A DNA stretch of 64,000 nt from Clostridiales bacterium (GCA_013619125.1 JABXKS010000125.1:1-64000); one strand, 5' to 3'. Numbered from the stretch's first letter, positions 1 to 9,830 are shown. Notes: generated by a model not told the origin, from the letters alone. Numbers and translations: made by a program.

Positions 1-4
1 AATT

Positions 5-57
5 AAGGGCAGTATCAGTTCTAAGTAACTACTTAGAACTGATACTGCCCTTTTTCT
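5..57. terminator. Long perfect hairpin, probable bidirectional terminator
   Basis: Two perfectly complementary 23-bp arms (5-27 and 30-52) are separated by 2 nt and followed by a run of five T. The left flank is AT-rich, so it could stop transcription in either direction. The stem is much longer than a usual terminator. The gene it serves on the left is outside the window. Confidence 0.75.
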
Positions 58-353
58 TGTGAAATTAAAAATACAGACCCCGAAGAGCTTGCATTTGATA
101 AAATCATTGTATACCTAACACAGTAATCTACTTAAAATATATGGAAGAAGCGACTAATGATTAGCAAGTTTTACCAATTAATATCGGAATTAAGAGTCCA
201 GCTGATTACAATGTGAATAAACTACATACCACGATACAAAAAAACAAAGAAACCACTGAAAGCCAAAGGAATTCCTTTAGTTTTAGTGGTTTCTACTCGT
301 TTTTGAATATTTAAGGCTGGCTGCATTATGTTACGTCCCAACCCATCTCTTCT
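58..353. other. Intergenic region without a supported gene
   Basis: Apart from the hairpin at 248-294 I see nothing convincing here. One plus-strand frame stays open for about 20 codons up to a TAA near 126, which could be the end of a decayed gene, but it has no start, no ribosome site and no family signature. Confidence 0.4.
248..294 (-). terminator. Terminator of the SLH-TolC operon
   Basis: Inverted repeat with 10-bp outer arms (248-257 and 285-294) and an inner palindrome AAAGGAATTCCTTT. Read on the minus strand it is followed by a T-rich run, 60 bp after the last gene of the operon. Confidence 0.75.
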
Positions 354-1415
354 TTACTTGCTTCTCCAGATCTGATATCGTGCATTGGACGAAAGATACT
401 CCGCCTCCGCCGTTTTTAATACGACTTGAGCTTCCGATCGCTTGCCCTGCTGGTTCAGCAAATCACCTTCAGAAACCAAACCCTCGTCAAACTTCAATTG
501 CGTATTTTTCAAGGTTAATTTCGCCACTTGATCGTAGCGAAGCGCGGTTTCCAATCCCTTGAATGCAAGTGCCGCTTGTTGCCAATCCTTCTGAATAGTA
601 ATCTCCGCATTTTGCTTGGCTTCTTCGTAATTTAGTTGTGCCTTCAGTGCTTCTTGCTGCTTTTCCTTCCACAGTCGATCGTCCATGCTAAAACCTTCCG
701 ACGCTTTGATTAACAACGCCTCCGCCCGCTCAGATTCTGCATTGGTTCGAATCACTTCGGGGTCTCGGGCAATCCAAGCCTCCAGTTCCGGTTGTGCCGG
801 GAATCGCGCTTCAATCTCTTCAATCGGTGCGATGGAAGGATTATCCACCTTGATCTGCTGCACCAATATAATCCGTGCAATCTCGACTTCTTGTTCCGAT
901 GTAATCTGGTCCGCCTCTGCTTGTACCAATACAGCAATGGCATCCTGAAGATTCGCTTCAATGCTCATACCGGCATCCAATCGAACCCGCTCCATTTCAA
1001 GCAATTGCTTTGCAATGGTTACCATTTGTCGCTTCCACTGAAGTCTCGCATCGGCCACGCTTAAATCCAGCGCCTTCTCAAGTCCTTCAACTTCCGCATT
1101 CATTTCTGCAATCTTGGTTTCCTTTTGCGCCGCCTTTACTTGCGCCTCGGCAACGATCGGCTTCCATTCCTTCGTATCATATCCATTGAGTTCTGCTTCC
1201 CGGTTTCCGGCGCTTGAGGCAAGAGCGGCATCCTCAATTGCTTCGTCCGCCTTTAATCTCTGAACCGTTTCCTCTAGTTTCGCGATGGCAACCCTTTGAT
1301 CATGTTCAACACTCATCTCTTGAACGGACGCCAAATCCCACCCGTTTACAACGGCAAAACCGGCTCCCAGCAAAACCATCAAGGCAATCAGTATCATCAG
1401 TCCCTGTTTCTTCAT
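354..1415 (-). CDS. TolC-family coiled-coil protein (second copy)
   Basis: Predicted secreted, almost wholly alpha-helical protein of 353 aa. A hydrophobic N-terminus (about residues 4-24) looks like a signal peptide or anchor. Two segments carry the TolC-type repeat pattern: one with RLDAGMSIEANLQDA in mid-protein and one with KFDEGLVSEGDLLNQ near the C-terminus, followed by a helix ending in SNARYQIW. TolC proteins are normally 430-490 aa, so this is short. The start overlaps the stop of the preceding TolC-like gene by 4 bp (ATGA), implying translational coupling. It is the last gene of a four-gene operon led by an SLH protein. No pump or HlyD-type adaptor lies nearby. The family is fairly clear from pattern; the role in an apparently single-membrane cell is unknown. 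Confidence 0.7.
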   Translation of the reverse strand: MKKQGLMILIALMVLLGAGFAVVNGWDLASVQEMSVEHDQRVAIAKLEETVQRLKADEAIEDAALASSAGNREAELNGYDTKEWKPIVAEAQVKAAQKETKIAEMNAEVEGLEKALDLSVADARLQWKRQMVTIAKQLLEMERVRLDAGMSIEANLQDAIAVLVQAEADQITSEQEVEIARIILVQQIKVDNPSIAPIEEIEARFPAQPELEAWIARDPEVIRTNAESERAEALLIKASEGFSMDDRLWKEKQQEALKAQLNYEEAKQNAEITIQKDWQQAALAFKGLETALRYDQVAKLTLKNTQLKFDEGLVSEGDLLNQQGKRSEAQVVLKTAEAEYLSSNARYQIWRSK

Positions 1416-2566
1416 GGTGTCACCCCGCTTCCCATTCCTGATCCGACCTGAGAGGTAAATTCCAAGGCCATTCGAGCCGTATTGTATTGAAGAATCAACA
1501 AATCGACCCCTTCTTCCAGCTCTTTCAAACCATTCTCCGTCCCGTCAAAAATCGCATCCGAGACAAAACCTTCCTGTCTCTGCTTCTTCAAATTCGACAA
1601 TAAAATCCGCTTTGCGTCACGATTTGCCGTCAACGCGATTCGCTGTTGATTGGCAATCACCACTTGGCGATAGGCAGTCTTCACTTCAACGGTAATCTCA
1701 TCCTTGGCTTCAGCTAGTTGAAGCGTTATTTGCTCCCGCTCCACTTCCAGCCGTTGATAGGTCTTTCGCAAACTCGCGTCATCCCTCAGTCCATAGGTTT
1801 CATACAAAACGATCTCTTGATCCTTTAAGGCAAGCGCCTCTTGTAATTGTATAATCTCAAACCGCTGAAGTTGAGCAGCTCTCAAATAGGTCGTCTCCTC
1901 CAAAAGCGAGGCTTCCATTGGTGCTTCCCGAAGGAAGTGAAATTCTGCTTCAACGGGTTTTCCCATCAGTTGATTCAGCCTTCTCGTATAATCCTTTCGA
2001 TCCATTTCAAATCGTTCCAGGGTAAGCTTCGCATCCGCCAAATCCGCTTGCGCCGTTAATCGCTCAGTCTCCGTAGCCAACCCTTTTTCAACGGATAACA
2101 AAATTCGTTTCAAGTTTTCCTGTTGATTTTCGACATTTTCAGATGCCCGGCGACTCGCCTGCTGGCTTTGCATGATGCCTATCACCAATTGCCTCGCACC
2201 CAAAACTACAGAATTTCTTGCAAGTTTTTCTCCCAATTTAGAGAGCTTAATCCCCATGTCCAATTGCGCGGGCAGATACTCTGTTAATGAAATCAACTGC
2301 AACGCCGATTCACCCCCAAGGAGCGAAGAGATGGACCCAAACAAAGGTCGAAGGGGTTCCATCGTCTCTTTTTGTTCATCCAAACTTTCCTGTTGCAGCC
2401 GCAGCAATTCCGTATCGGCAATTTGCCGCAAAATCTGGCTATTGTTCTCTTCAATGGCTTTCTCGATTTCAGAGAATTGATAGACACCTCCGTCAGCAAA
2501 GCCGACAGATCCAACAATCAATCCAACACCAAGAAACCATGCGATCCATTTGATTCTTGCCATCAT
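1412..2566 (-). CDS. TolC-family coiled-coil protein (first copy)
   Basis: 384-aa secreted protein with a signal peptide ending near VGFADG. The mature start (VYQFSEIEKAIEENNSQI) matches the usual TolC opening, helix-Leu-x-x-Ala-x-x-x-N-N. Two TolC repeats are visible, with EKGLATETERLTAQADLADA in the first half and RQEGFVSDAIFD near the C-terminus. In Gram-negative bacteria TolC forms an outer-membrane and periplasmic channel; here no outer-membrane genes are seen. There are two adjacent ATG codons (2566 and 2563); the second is better spaced from the GGGGG ribosome site. It lies 6 bp after the Ig-like gene and overlaps the next TolC-like gene, so the four genes form one transcript. Confidence 0.72.
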   Translation of the reverse strand: MMARIKWIAWFLGVGLIVGSVGFADGGVYQFSEIEKAIEENNSQILRQIADTELLRLQQESLDEQKETMEPLRPLFGSISSLLGGESALQLISLTEYLPAQLDMGIKLSKLGEKLARNSVVLGARQLVIGIMQSQQASRRASENVENQQENLKRILLSVEKGLATETERLTAQADLADAKLTLERFEMDRKDYTRRLNQLMGKPVEAEFHFLREAPMEASLLEETTYLRAAQLQRFEIIQLQEALALKDQEIVLYETYGLRDDASLRKTYQRLEVEREQITLQLAEAKDEITVEVKTAYRQVVIANQQRIALTANRDAKRILLSNLKKQRQEGFVSDAIFDGTENGLKELEEGVDLLILQYNTARMALEFTSQVGSGMGSGVTP

Positions 2567-2572
2567 TGCCCC

Positions 2573-3761
2573 CTATTCCACAACCAAAAGCGTATGGGTT
2601 GCCAATTTTCCTTCTTCTGTGATAAATCCAATCGTTAAAGTGCCCGCCTTTTTCCCGCGTACTCGTCCCGTATCCCGATTGATTGTTGCCAGTTCCCTCT
2701 TATCGACAAACCATTGTCCCGCAACCTCTTCAGTGATCTCCACCCCATACTGGTCGTTAATCGAGAGGGTTTCTGCAAGATCCAGGGAGGTGCCGACTCG
2801 AACCACATAGTCAAATTCTTCCTCAAACACAAATTCCTCAGGCGATGGGGCCTCCGAACTAACCGTTACATCCAAATAGACCGCCCGCGTCAGTTGATGC
2901 CACAAGCCAATGGTTGCGGTCCCCGCGCTTTGTCCAAAGATTTTCTCATAATTATCGGAAAATCCAACCATTCCTGAATCACTTGCGGTCGCATAGGTGA
3001 TAAAGCGATCCAAGGCGACTTCTTTGCCGTCGGAAAGATATCCGCGAAGCACCAGCTCTTTGGCATAGTCGCTATTCTCGTCTTGGGCTTCTGTTTCTGG
3101 CGCTTGGATTCCCAAGAAAGACTGTAATAGGCTTTGGGTATCAAATCCGGCGCCCAGCCCACCGGTTGCACCTCCGGCTAAACCGCCCAATCCACTACTT
3201 CCACTACCGCCATACAAGCGCCCTACCGTATCCAATCGATAAGCCGCAATTTCTTCCGTCTCAACACCCGTCAGATACAGGGCTGTGGTTGCATCCTCCA
3301 AAACTCCATCCGGATCGTGAATCACCAGAGAATAACTCTTGGTTTTTTCCGCCTTTGGCGAAGGGATGAAAACATCTGTATTTTCATCAACCTGACCAAT
3401 CGAATTTCCATCGGAATCTTTCACTTCCACATAATAGGGATTTTCTAACTCGTAGCCGCGGCCATACTGATCCAAAATCGTCATATTTTCATGGGTTAAA
3501 AGAAGCCCGGCATCTTCTGCCGTTTTCCAATGCAAAGAACCCCGTCCCGTCAGAAGCCCCCACCACAATTTCCTTCAGGGTCTGATAATCATTAATTGCC
3601 TGACCACTCTCATCAAAAACCAACAATTCCAGAGTAACCGGCTCATTAATCTCAACCACATCATCACTCATCATAAATTCCATTTGCTGCACACCCGCAA
3701 ATCCAGCCGTTTGAACTAGGCAGACAAGGAGCATAAAAATCATTGTTTTCTTCATCATCAT
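2573..3761 (-). pseudogene. Secreted Ig-like DQYG-module protein, split by a frameshift
   Basis: Two overlapping frames make up one protein of about 390 aa. Frame one (3761-3489) gives a signal peptide and the first Ig-like module (DESGQAINDYQTL). Frame two, open from 3568 to 2573, continues with ILDQYGRGYELE and ends with the INDQYGVEITEE module plus a beta-rich tail. Both halves align with the C-terminal modules of the neighbouring SLH protein, so they belong together. The shift lies between about 3490 and 3568, where there are G runs (for example 5 G at about 3558). It could be a sequencing error, a true mutation or a programmed shift. Unlike its neighbours it lacks SLH modules. The start has three tandem ATGs behind AGGAGG; the third (3755) is best spaced. 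Confidence 0.65.
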
Positions 3762-3768
3762 ACTCCTC

Positions 3769-6651
3769 CTATCTCAATTCTATCAGCAGATCTGCACTTT
3801 GATCATTATCCGAGGTGGCACGGATTCGAAAACGATCACCCCGATGAATTCGAGACTCATCGATGGACAATACGCCTGTTGCCGATCCGATGGTCACCCC
3901 TGACCGATCCTCAACATCATCATAGAGAATGGTATACCTCGTCGGATCAAACTGACTCAAAACACCATATTGATCGCTGACCTGAAAGTATACTGCATCA
4001 ATCCGATCATCCCCGTTCCGGTAAACATCCTGTCCATCCCATTCGGCAAAGTGATTCAAATTAATCACCAGCTCGCCGGCACTCACATCAAAGCGTTCAC
4101 CCCGCTTCAACGCGACTTCCTCGTTTTTTTGAACCGAAATGGTTGAAGGTTCGCTATTGGCGTCGGACACCATCAAATCCTCTTCCGCCTCTTCCGTGTA
4201 CGCTCCGTAATTGAAGGTTGCGTATACCGTTGCCGAGTCCGGCGTATCCTCTTCCCCAAGCTGTGTCGCCCGGATAAAGGCTGCCTCTCCTGATAGTACC
4301 AATTCGATCGGACCCAGTGTCGAAAACTCTCGAACATCGCTGTCACTGTCCTGTGCATCAGCCCACAATTCCACCTCATTGCCTCCATACTGCCCAAAGA
4401 CTGCTATTTCTTCCCAATAATCCTGAGAAATGCGCGGATATGCATCCGTAAATGGCACCTTTCTCGAATAATCGTATACAATACCAATGGCTTCGATACC
4501 AAATCCGTCCAAATCAGCTGCCTCTACGCTATGCATGATAAAAGAAAACGTCTTGTATCCCTCACCGACAATTCTTGCCTCATACCCCTTGGCGCCGAAG
4601 GCGGCATCCTTTGTAAAGGTGATGGTACCCGTTCCAGAAATGGAATCCGTTGAAGCAACAATGACGTCCTCATCATCAGTTTCCGTGACCTGAATCGTAA
4701 ACCCATCACTCAAATCCACCAATTGATTGAATTGATCATAAATCAGAAAATCATTGCGATTCAAGGTGATTTCCGCATTCTCCGTCATCCAGGTGCGGAC
4801 GCCGTTAGCTAGCCCCCCAATTCGCACGGGTCGGCTCTCCTCATACACCCGGATCTCCAGACTCTGTGTCTTGCCATTGGCCGTCGCTCGCAGAACCTGC
4901 ACGCCCACCTCTGTCGGACGATAAATCAATCGAACCGCTTGGGTTGTTTCATCCTCTTCAAATCGCAGTGTTGGCATTCCCGGGTCCAACACGACTTCCG
5001 AAATCAGGGTCGTATAATCCATCATCCGCATGCCGTATTGATCATAGGCCTCAAACGGCAATTCGATACTGTCGCCCTCTGTTACCATTTCATCCGGCGC
5101 AAAGAAAACGAAGGTTTCCAGGGTGCTGATCTTGCCAATCAAGGTTTCCTGATACCCATAACCACCTGTAAATCGATCCACAACGGTTACCCGAAGGGTT
5201 TCCTCTTCCGGATATCCATTGGGAACGACATGGATCACCGCCAAATCCTCATCATCTGGATGCAAAGCCCATTTTGCTTCCGCGTCTCCAGTCGTTGAAG
5301 CTGAGAGCAACAATCCGTCATCTTCCGTATTTAATATTCCATCTTCGCCCGCTACATAGGCGGCAAGAACAGGTCGCACCTGCTCGCCAACCCGCACAGG
5401 CATTGCATAATAATGCTCGTCATCCTCCGTCGTATCTTGTAAAAAGGCCATTTCTTCGCCAAGCAGGTTTTCAACCTTGCCTATCAGAATCGTATCGATT
5501 CCTTGCACACTTTCAATGGTGCCTTGTTTGGTTGCAACCAAGGTGTTCTCGTCCAATTGCAGGATCCCCTGCAGGATGAGGAATGACTCTCCCGCCACCC
5601 ATTCTCGATCGCTCGTATTGGTGATCACCAATCGACCGTCTTCGTTGTCTTCAACCGAAGCCAGTGGAGATGCTTGCCAGGAAATCTGAGACAAGACCGA
5701 TTCTTCTGTAATCTCTTTTCCATACTGGTCCAACAGTCGATAGTCTACCCAAACCTGATCCGTTTGATACGCGACTTGCGTCCATGAATCCGTCAGAATT
5801 TCCAAGCGTTCCGGTTTGGCCTGTTCGCCAGGTGTGAAGGAGGCGGTTGCCTCTTCAATCTGTATCAGATATTTTGTTTCAAAGAGAGGCAGTGTCGTTG
5901 TTACAACCATCTCCTTGCCTTCAATTTCCACATTTTCAATGGCAACATTCATATTCCGTCTGGTCATGGTCAGGGTCTCTTCCAAACCGGAACGATTCAG
6001 TTCAATAGTCAACTCCCGTTCCCCGGTTTGCATCACAGAAAGGATCGAAAGTGCCTCATCCTCACGTACCGCCAAATCCAATCCAAGTAATGCACCAAGG
6101 GTCACGCTCTCGCCTGCTGGTATCGCGCCTAAGGCATTCCTCATCATTATCGCAGTTACGCCTCGACTAACTACTTCTGTTGAATCTACATCCTTTAACA
6201 GCCCTCGATCCATTGCCAGTTGCGACGCTTCCTCTATGCTCGCGTCTTCCCCCAACACCCGAAGCAAAAAGAGTTCCATCTGAAACATTTCAACGGATTC
6301 GCCAAAGCCGAACAGCTCTTGCGAGGTTCCCTTTGTAATCCCCGTATCAGTTGCCCAGGCAATGACGGGTTCCCACCATGGATCGACAATATCGTCAAAC
6401 ACAGGTCGCTTGTTATATGTAAGTGCCTGCAATTCCTTTCCCTGCAGTCGGGCAATCAATAACATCAACTCTTCCCGCTTTAGGCTTTCATCTAAATTCA
6501 GGCTGATTCCATCTCCACGGAAGATACTTAAGCTCACCATCTGTTCCGCCGCCTGCCGCTCGATTTCGTTTCCTCCACTCAGCTCCAACGCGAAGCCGGT
6601 TGATGTACAAATCAATATAAAAATAACAAGTAAACTGATGATCCGTTTCAT
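3769..6651 (-). CDS. SLH-domain surface protein with DQYG Ig-like modules (operon leader)
   Basis: 960-aa secreted protein. Residues 1-22 are a signal peptide; about 30-200 hold degenerate S-layer homology modules (FDDIVDPWWEPVIAWATDTGI and following), which in this family bind secondary cell-wall polymer. The remainder is a chain of beta-rich modules marked by LDQYGKEITEE, YDQYGMRMMDY, YDQFNQLVD and SDQYGVLSQ, the signature seen in S-layer Ig-like proteins. Its SLH motif reads LKREEL rather than TRAE, so binding may be weaker. A GGAGG site lies 8 nt before the ATG and a good promoter sits at 6682-6709. It is followed after 7 bp by the frameshifted Ig-like gene and then two TolC-like genes. 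Confidence 0.85.
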   Translation of the reverse strand: MKRIISLLVIFILICTSTGFALELSGGNEIERQAAEQMVSLSIFRGDGISLNLDESLKREELMLLIARLQGKELQALTYNKRPVFDDIVDPWWEPVIAWATDTGITKGTSQELFGFGESVEMFQMELFLLRVLGEDASIEEASQLAMDRGLLKDVDSTEVVSRGVTAIMMRNALGAIPAGESVTLGALLGLDLAVREDEALSILSVMQTGERELTIELNRSGLEETLTMTRRNMNVAIENVEIEGKEMVVTTTLPLFETKYLIQIEEATASFTPGEQAKPERLEILTDSWTQVAYQTDQVWVDYRLLDQYGKEITEESVLSQISWQASPLASVEDNEDGRLVITNTSDREWVAGESFLILQGILQLDENTLVATKQGTIESVQGIDTILIGKVENLLGEEMAFLQDTTEDDEHYYAMPVRVGEQVRPVLAAYVAGEDGILNTEDDGLLLSASTTGDAEAKWALHPDDEDLAVIHVVPNGYPEEETLRVTVVDRFTGGYGYQETLIGKISTLETFVFFAPDEMVTEGDSIELPFEAYDQYGMRMMDYTTLISEVVLDPGMPTLRFEEDETTQAVRLIYRPTEVGVQVLRATANGKTQSLEIRVYEESRPVRIGGLANGVRTWMTENAEITLNRNDFLIYDQFNQLVDLSDGFTIQVTETDDEDVIVASTDSISGTGTITFTKDAAFGAKGYEARIVGEGYKTFSFIMHSVEAADLDGFGIEAIGIVYDYSRKVPFTDAYPRISQDYWEEIAVFGQYGGNEVELWADAQDSDSDVREFSTLGPIELVLSGEAAFIRATQLGEEDTPDSATVYATFNYGAYTEEAEEDLMVSDANSEPSTISVQKNEEVALKRGERFDVSAGELVINLNHFAEWDGQDVYRNGDDRIDAVYFQVSDQYGVLSQFDPTRYTILYDDVEDRSGVTIGSATGVLSIDESRIHRGDRFRIRATSDNDQSADLLIELR

Positions 6652-6681
6652 TCATCCATCCTCCAAATCTCTTATGTACCT

Positions 6682-6709
6682 ATTATAGCAAATCGATATC
6701 AATAAACAA
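6682..6709 (-). promoter_or_regulatory. Promoter of the SLH-TolC operon
   Basis: Minus strand: TTGTTT (6709-6704), 16 bp, then TATAAT (6687-6682) preceded by TTGC, an extended -10. It is about 30 bp upstream of the start codon of the SLH gene. Confidence 0.65.
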
Positions 6710-6831
6710 GCGTTCACTAATCAATCACCTGTCATTTCGCCTAATATTTCCTTACCCATCCTGCCGTTTGATTCGTCTCATTCGCCGAACTAATCAGTCC
6801 CATATGTATATACGTTTCATAATCGCAAAAA

Positions 6832-6859
6832 AAGGCTAGCCAAAAAAGCAGCTAGCCTT
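6832..6859 (-). terminator. Terminator after the SLH gene at 6873-9626
   Basis: Perfect 9-bp arms AAGGCTAGC/GCTAGCCTT with a 10-nt loop, followed on the minus strand by seven T. Confidence 0.85.
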
Positions 6860-6872
6860 GCATGACTTTCTA

Positions 6873-9626
6873 TTAATTTGTAATCGCAATCACCATCGTA
6901 CCTTCCACATCATTCAATCCCATGGCCTTGATCGTCAACAGATCGCCATCGGCTGGTGTGCCTGAGTAACTCAAAATACCTTCAGAATGATCAATGGTGT
7001 AGGTTGCTGTTGAACCCTCCGCCTTTTGCACCAACATGGTATAATACACGGGCTCGATGCCATTGGTGGTATTGTACTGGTCGATCACTTCAAAATGAAT
7101 CGGTGTTTCGAGCAAGTTATCATCACTATCCAAGAAGGTATCGAAGTCAGCCGTGCCAATCTCAAGGATGACAAGATTTCGACTTGGCTCAAAGGAACTC
7201 TCATCGGACTCAAAATCTTTAACTGGATTCTCATCCGTATCGATTCGAATAGCCTTTGGCTCCTCATTGGAAACTTTCATCGGAATCTCAAAGTTGTACA
7301 ATTGATCGCCATTGTCCACCGTCACCAAAACAATCTCATTTTCATAGGTTACGGTATCCTCATCCGAAACATTTCCTTGGATCGTCGATCCAATCTTGCT
7401 AATATGCGGACTTGGGGTCTGTACGGTAATTGCGGAAGCTGGAATCTCGAGGGTATACTCGTCGATCATGCCTTCCACCTCAGGGGTTCGCTTGTAGTCA
7501 TCCCTGTCGATATGGGATGCTGAACCACCGTAAATCAATCCATCCAGGCTAACGGAGAAGTCTTCGATGCTGTTCAGATCAAAGGACGCGACCGTAAATT
7601 CGTAATCACTGCCGACCAGTTCATCACTTGCGCTGATCTCATAGAGATACGCGCGGAAGTTTTCTTCCCCTTCTTCCTCGCCGGTAAAGAAGTACTCATC
7701 TGATCCGACTGACAGGCTGACGTTGCCCTGATCAGCACCATCGATCTCAACGCGAGTTGGATAACCGTTCAAATATTTAGACGTGGATGAAATTTCGCGG
7801 CCGTACTCGTCGAGGTAAATGAAGTCGCCGTCTTCGATCGAAATCGTATAGCCTGTAATCATGGCCAACAATACGTCGCTGTCGATTCCGCCTACGCCTT
7901 CCGGTTCAGGCTCAGGATCTACCACCATGCGCGCGCTGACAATCTGGTCGTTAAATCTAGCCATCTCGTATTGGGTACGAACCGGTGTATAGAACAATTG
8001 CGCACGGCCTGTTACCGGCTCCCGGCGCCATCTGAAAGCATCTTCGTTGACAAAGACGATCTCCGCATTGATCAAATCATCGTACTGGTCGATTCTATTG
8101 CCTCGGGTATCATAAGCTGTAAATGGAATTTCAATCTCTTCATTTTCAACCAAGATTTCGCCTGGTGCGGAAAATTCGAATCGGTCCAAATGCGCTTTGC
8201 CTGTTATGCTGAAGAGATAGCTCTTTGTGAAAGAACCCGCTGTCAATTGCAAGCGAATATCCGATGTTTCCGCATCCGTATCGGTCGGCTTGATTCGCAC
8301 GTACGGAATCGGATCGCCTTCCAAAAGGTCGTATTGAATCAAGTCTTCTCCCGTTGTAACAGAAAACTTCACCTTGTACTTATAAAAATCTTTCTTTGGA
8401 ATCACATGTCCGAATTCATCATAGACATAGACTGGAACGCGCCACTCATAATTGTCCCCTACATCACCAAAGTTGATCTTGTAATCCATGGCTGATTCAG
8501 CCGCATTGGTTAAATCGCCAAATTTCATATAGTTGACAGAAGTGCCCGCGTCTCGGACACGAACCAGCTTCTGAATTTCTACGCCCGAATCGGCATCCGC
8601 CCCATACAGGATAAATGCTTCATCCGTGAACGGTTCAGTCGTGTTCAAAACAACCTTGTTTCCCGTTGTTCCCGCTATGGCGTCAATGGACACACCCCAG
8701 TAGATATACGGGTAATTCACTGTTTCACCGAATTGATTCAAGGCAGAAAAATAGGTTTCCGCCATATAGTCATTCACCTTGGAAAAGGTGGTTGAATTCA
8801 GATAGATCTCGGTAATCTGTGCTTCTTCCCCCATAAAATCAAGAGACAATGCACCAGCCTGAACCATATACGTTAGATCTTCAAAGGCAGTCGTCACCTC
8901 AATGGTGGCAACACTATGGCTTTCATCCCAGCTGATTTGCTTGATCTTCTTGCCGTAGCTTTCCGACCCCTTCACCGTAAAGGTTGTGTACGTTGGCTTT
9001 GTAAACGCCACACGAATCTTTTTCTCGCCAATCTGGCGCGTGGAATTCGCTGTCGCATAGGTGAAACTTTGACTCGACAAGGAAGCATTGCAGGTGGATC
9101 CAATGCTGACATCATGATTTTTCTTCGGTGTCGACAGACCATTGCAACTGATCTCGCTGAAAAGATCCACCGTCACTTGTGTGGATGCAGAAGCAACAAC
9201 CCCGTCCAGGATTCCAACGTCTCTTGCCTTCATCATCACATTGTCCCATGCCGGCCAATAATCCAGCACGCGCAGCCAAACCGCGCAAAGTTCCTGGACC
9301 GTGGTAATCTGGTTGTATCCATACATGAAATCCGTCTCGCCGGAGATATACTCCTGCATGACCATCCATGCGATATACGGCCGATACGATGGATCCTCCA
9401 CATCATAAAAGGCAGGTAGAATTTGAACGCGCTTGGCTTCCAGCTCTTTCCCCAACAGTCTTGTTACATAAACCGCCATATCCTGCTTCAGAATCAATTG
9501 TGATCCCGGCGTGCTCCCCGAGAAAACTCCGGCGGAAACCAATGAATCCGTATCTCCCCCCGCAAAAGCTGGACTCAAATTAAAAAGAAGCAATGCAATT
9601 AATATGGTACCTATGATTCGCTTCAT
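6873..9626 (-). CDS. SLH-domain surface protein with DQYG-type modules
   Basis: 917-aa secreted protein; start chosen at the ATG (9626) 5 nt after AGGAGGG rather than an upstream in-frame codon at 9644. Signal peptide (ending SPAFAGG), then divergent SLH modules (FYDVEDPSYRPYIAWMV; the first and third are degraded), then five beta-rich modules marked ALNQFGETV, YDEFGHVIP, AYDTRGNRID, LDEYGREIS and IDQYNTTNG. It is collinear with the two SLH proteins to its right, so these are paralogs by duplication. Its DQYG motifs are the most eroded of the set and it carries a few Cys residues (ISCNG, GSTCN), rare in S-layer proteins. Own promoter and terminator. Probably a minor S-layer-associated protein. 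Confidence 0.85.
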   Translation of the reverse strand: MKRIIGTILIALLLFNLSPAFAGGDTDSLVSAGVFSGSTPGSQLILKQDMAVYVTRLLGKELEAKRVQILPAFYDVEDPSYRPYIAWMVMQEYISGETDFMYGYNQITTVQELCAVWLRVLDYWPAWDNVMMKARDVGILDGVVASASTQVTVDLFSEISCNGLSTPKKNHDVSIGSTCNASLSSQSFTYATANSTRQIGEKKIRVAFTKPTYTTFTVKGSESYGKKIKQISWDESHSVATIEVTTAFEDLTYMVQAGALSLDFMGEEAQITEIYLNSTTFSKVNDYMAETYFSALNQFGETVNYPYIYWGVSIDAIAGTTGNKVVLNTTEPFTDEAFILYGADADSGVEIQKLVRVRDAGTSVNYMKFGDLTNAAESAMDYKINFGDVGDNYEWRVPVYVYDEFGHVIPKKDFYKYKVKFSVTTGEDLIQYDLLEGDPIPYVRIKPTDTDAETSDIRLQLTAGSFTKSYLFSITGKAHLDRFEFSAPGEILVENEEIEIPFTAYDTRGNRIDQYDDLINAEIVFVNEDAFRWRREPVTGRAQLFYTPVRTQYEMARFNDQIVSARMVVDPEPEPEGVGGIDSDVLLAMITGYTISIEDGDFIYLDEYGREISSTSKYLNGYPTRVEIDGADQGNVSLSVGSDEYFFTGEEEGEENFRAYLYEISASDELVGSDYEFTVASFDLNSIEDFSVSLDGLIYGGSASHIDRDDYKRTPEVEGMIDEYTLEIPASAITVQTPSPHISKIGSTIQGNVSDEDTVTYENEIVLVTVDNGDQLYNFEIPMKVSNEEPKAIRIDTDENPVKDFESDESSFEPSRNLVILEIGTADFDTFLDSDDNLLETPIHFEVIDQYNTTNGIEPVYYTMLVQKAEGSTATYTIDHSEGILSYSGTPADGDLLTIKAMGLNDVEGTMVIAITN

Positions 9627-9656
9627 ATCGACCCTCCTAGACATTCCTATATGTTT

Positions 9657-9685
9657 ATTATACCTAACTCGGCATACTTAAACAA
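9657..9685 (-). promoter_or_regulatory. Promoter of the SLH gene at 6873-9626
   Basis: Minus strand TTGTTT (9685-9680), 17 bp, TATAAT (9662-9657). Just upstream (9699-9714) is TTACA-N6-TTGCA on the minus strand, resembling the direct repeats before the main S-layer gene. Confidence 0.7.
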
Positions 9686-9830
9686 GAAATTGACAATTTG
9701 CAAGTTTCTTGTAAGAAATTATAGGAATTTTCCAGTTGCACAAATAAAAGACTACCCAGCAGGCCGCCTTAAACAGAAATATATGGAACTGACAAGCCAG
9801 TTTCCCTGTTTGCTCGTTCCGCGCAAAAAA

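Noticed and set aside
58..130. Possible end of a decayed gene after the left hairpin
   Set aside because: Only about 20 open codons, no start, no family match.
5816..6283. Long plus-strand open frames opposite the SLH genes (also 7971-8495, 9872-10384 and 13181-13498)
   Set aside because: They are antisense shadows of strongly coding minus-strand genes, with biased composition (Ser/Ile/His-rich), no ribosome sites and no domains.
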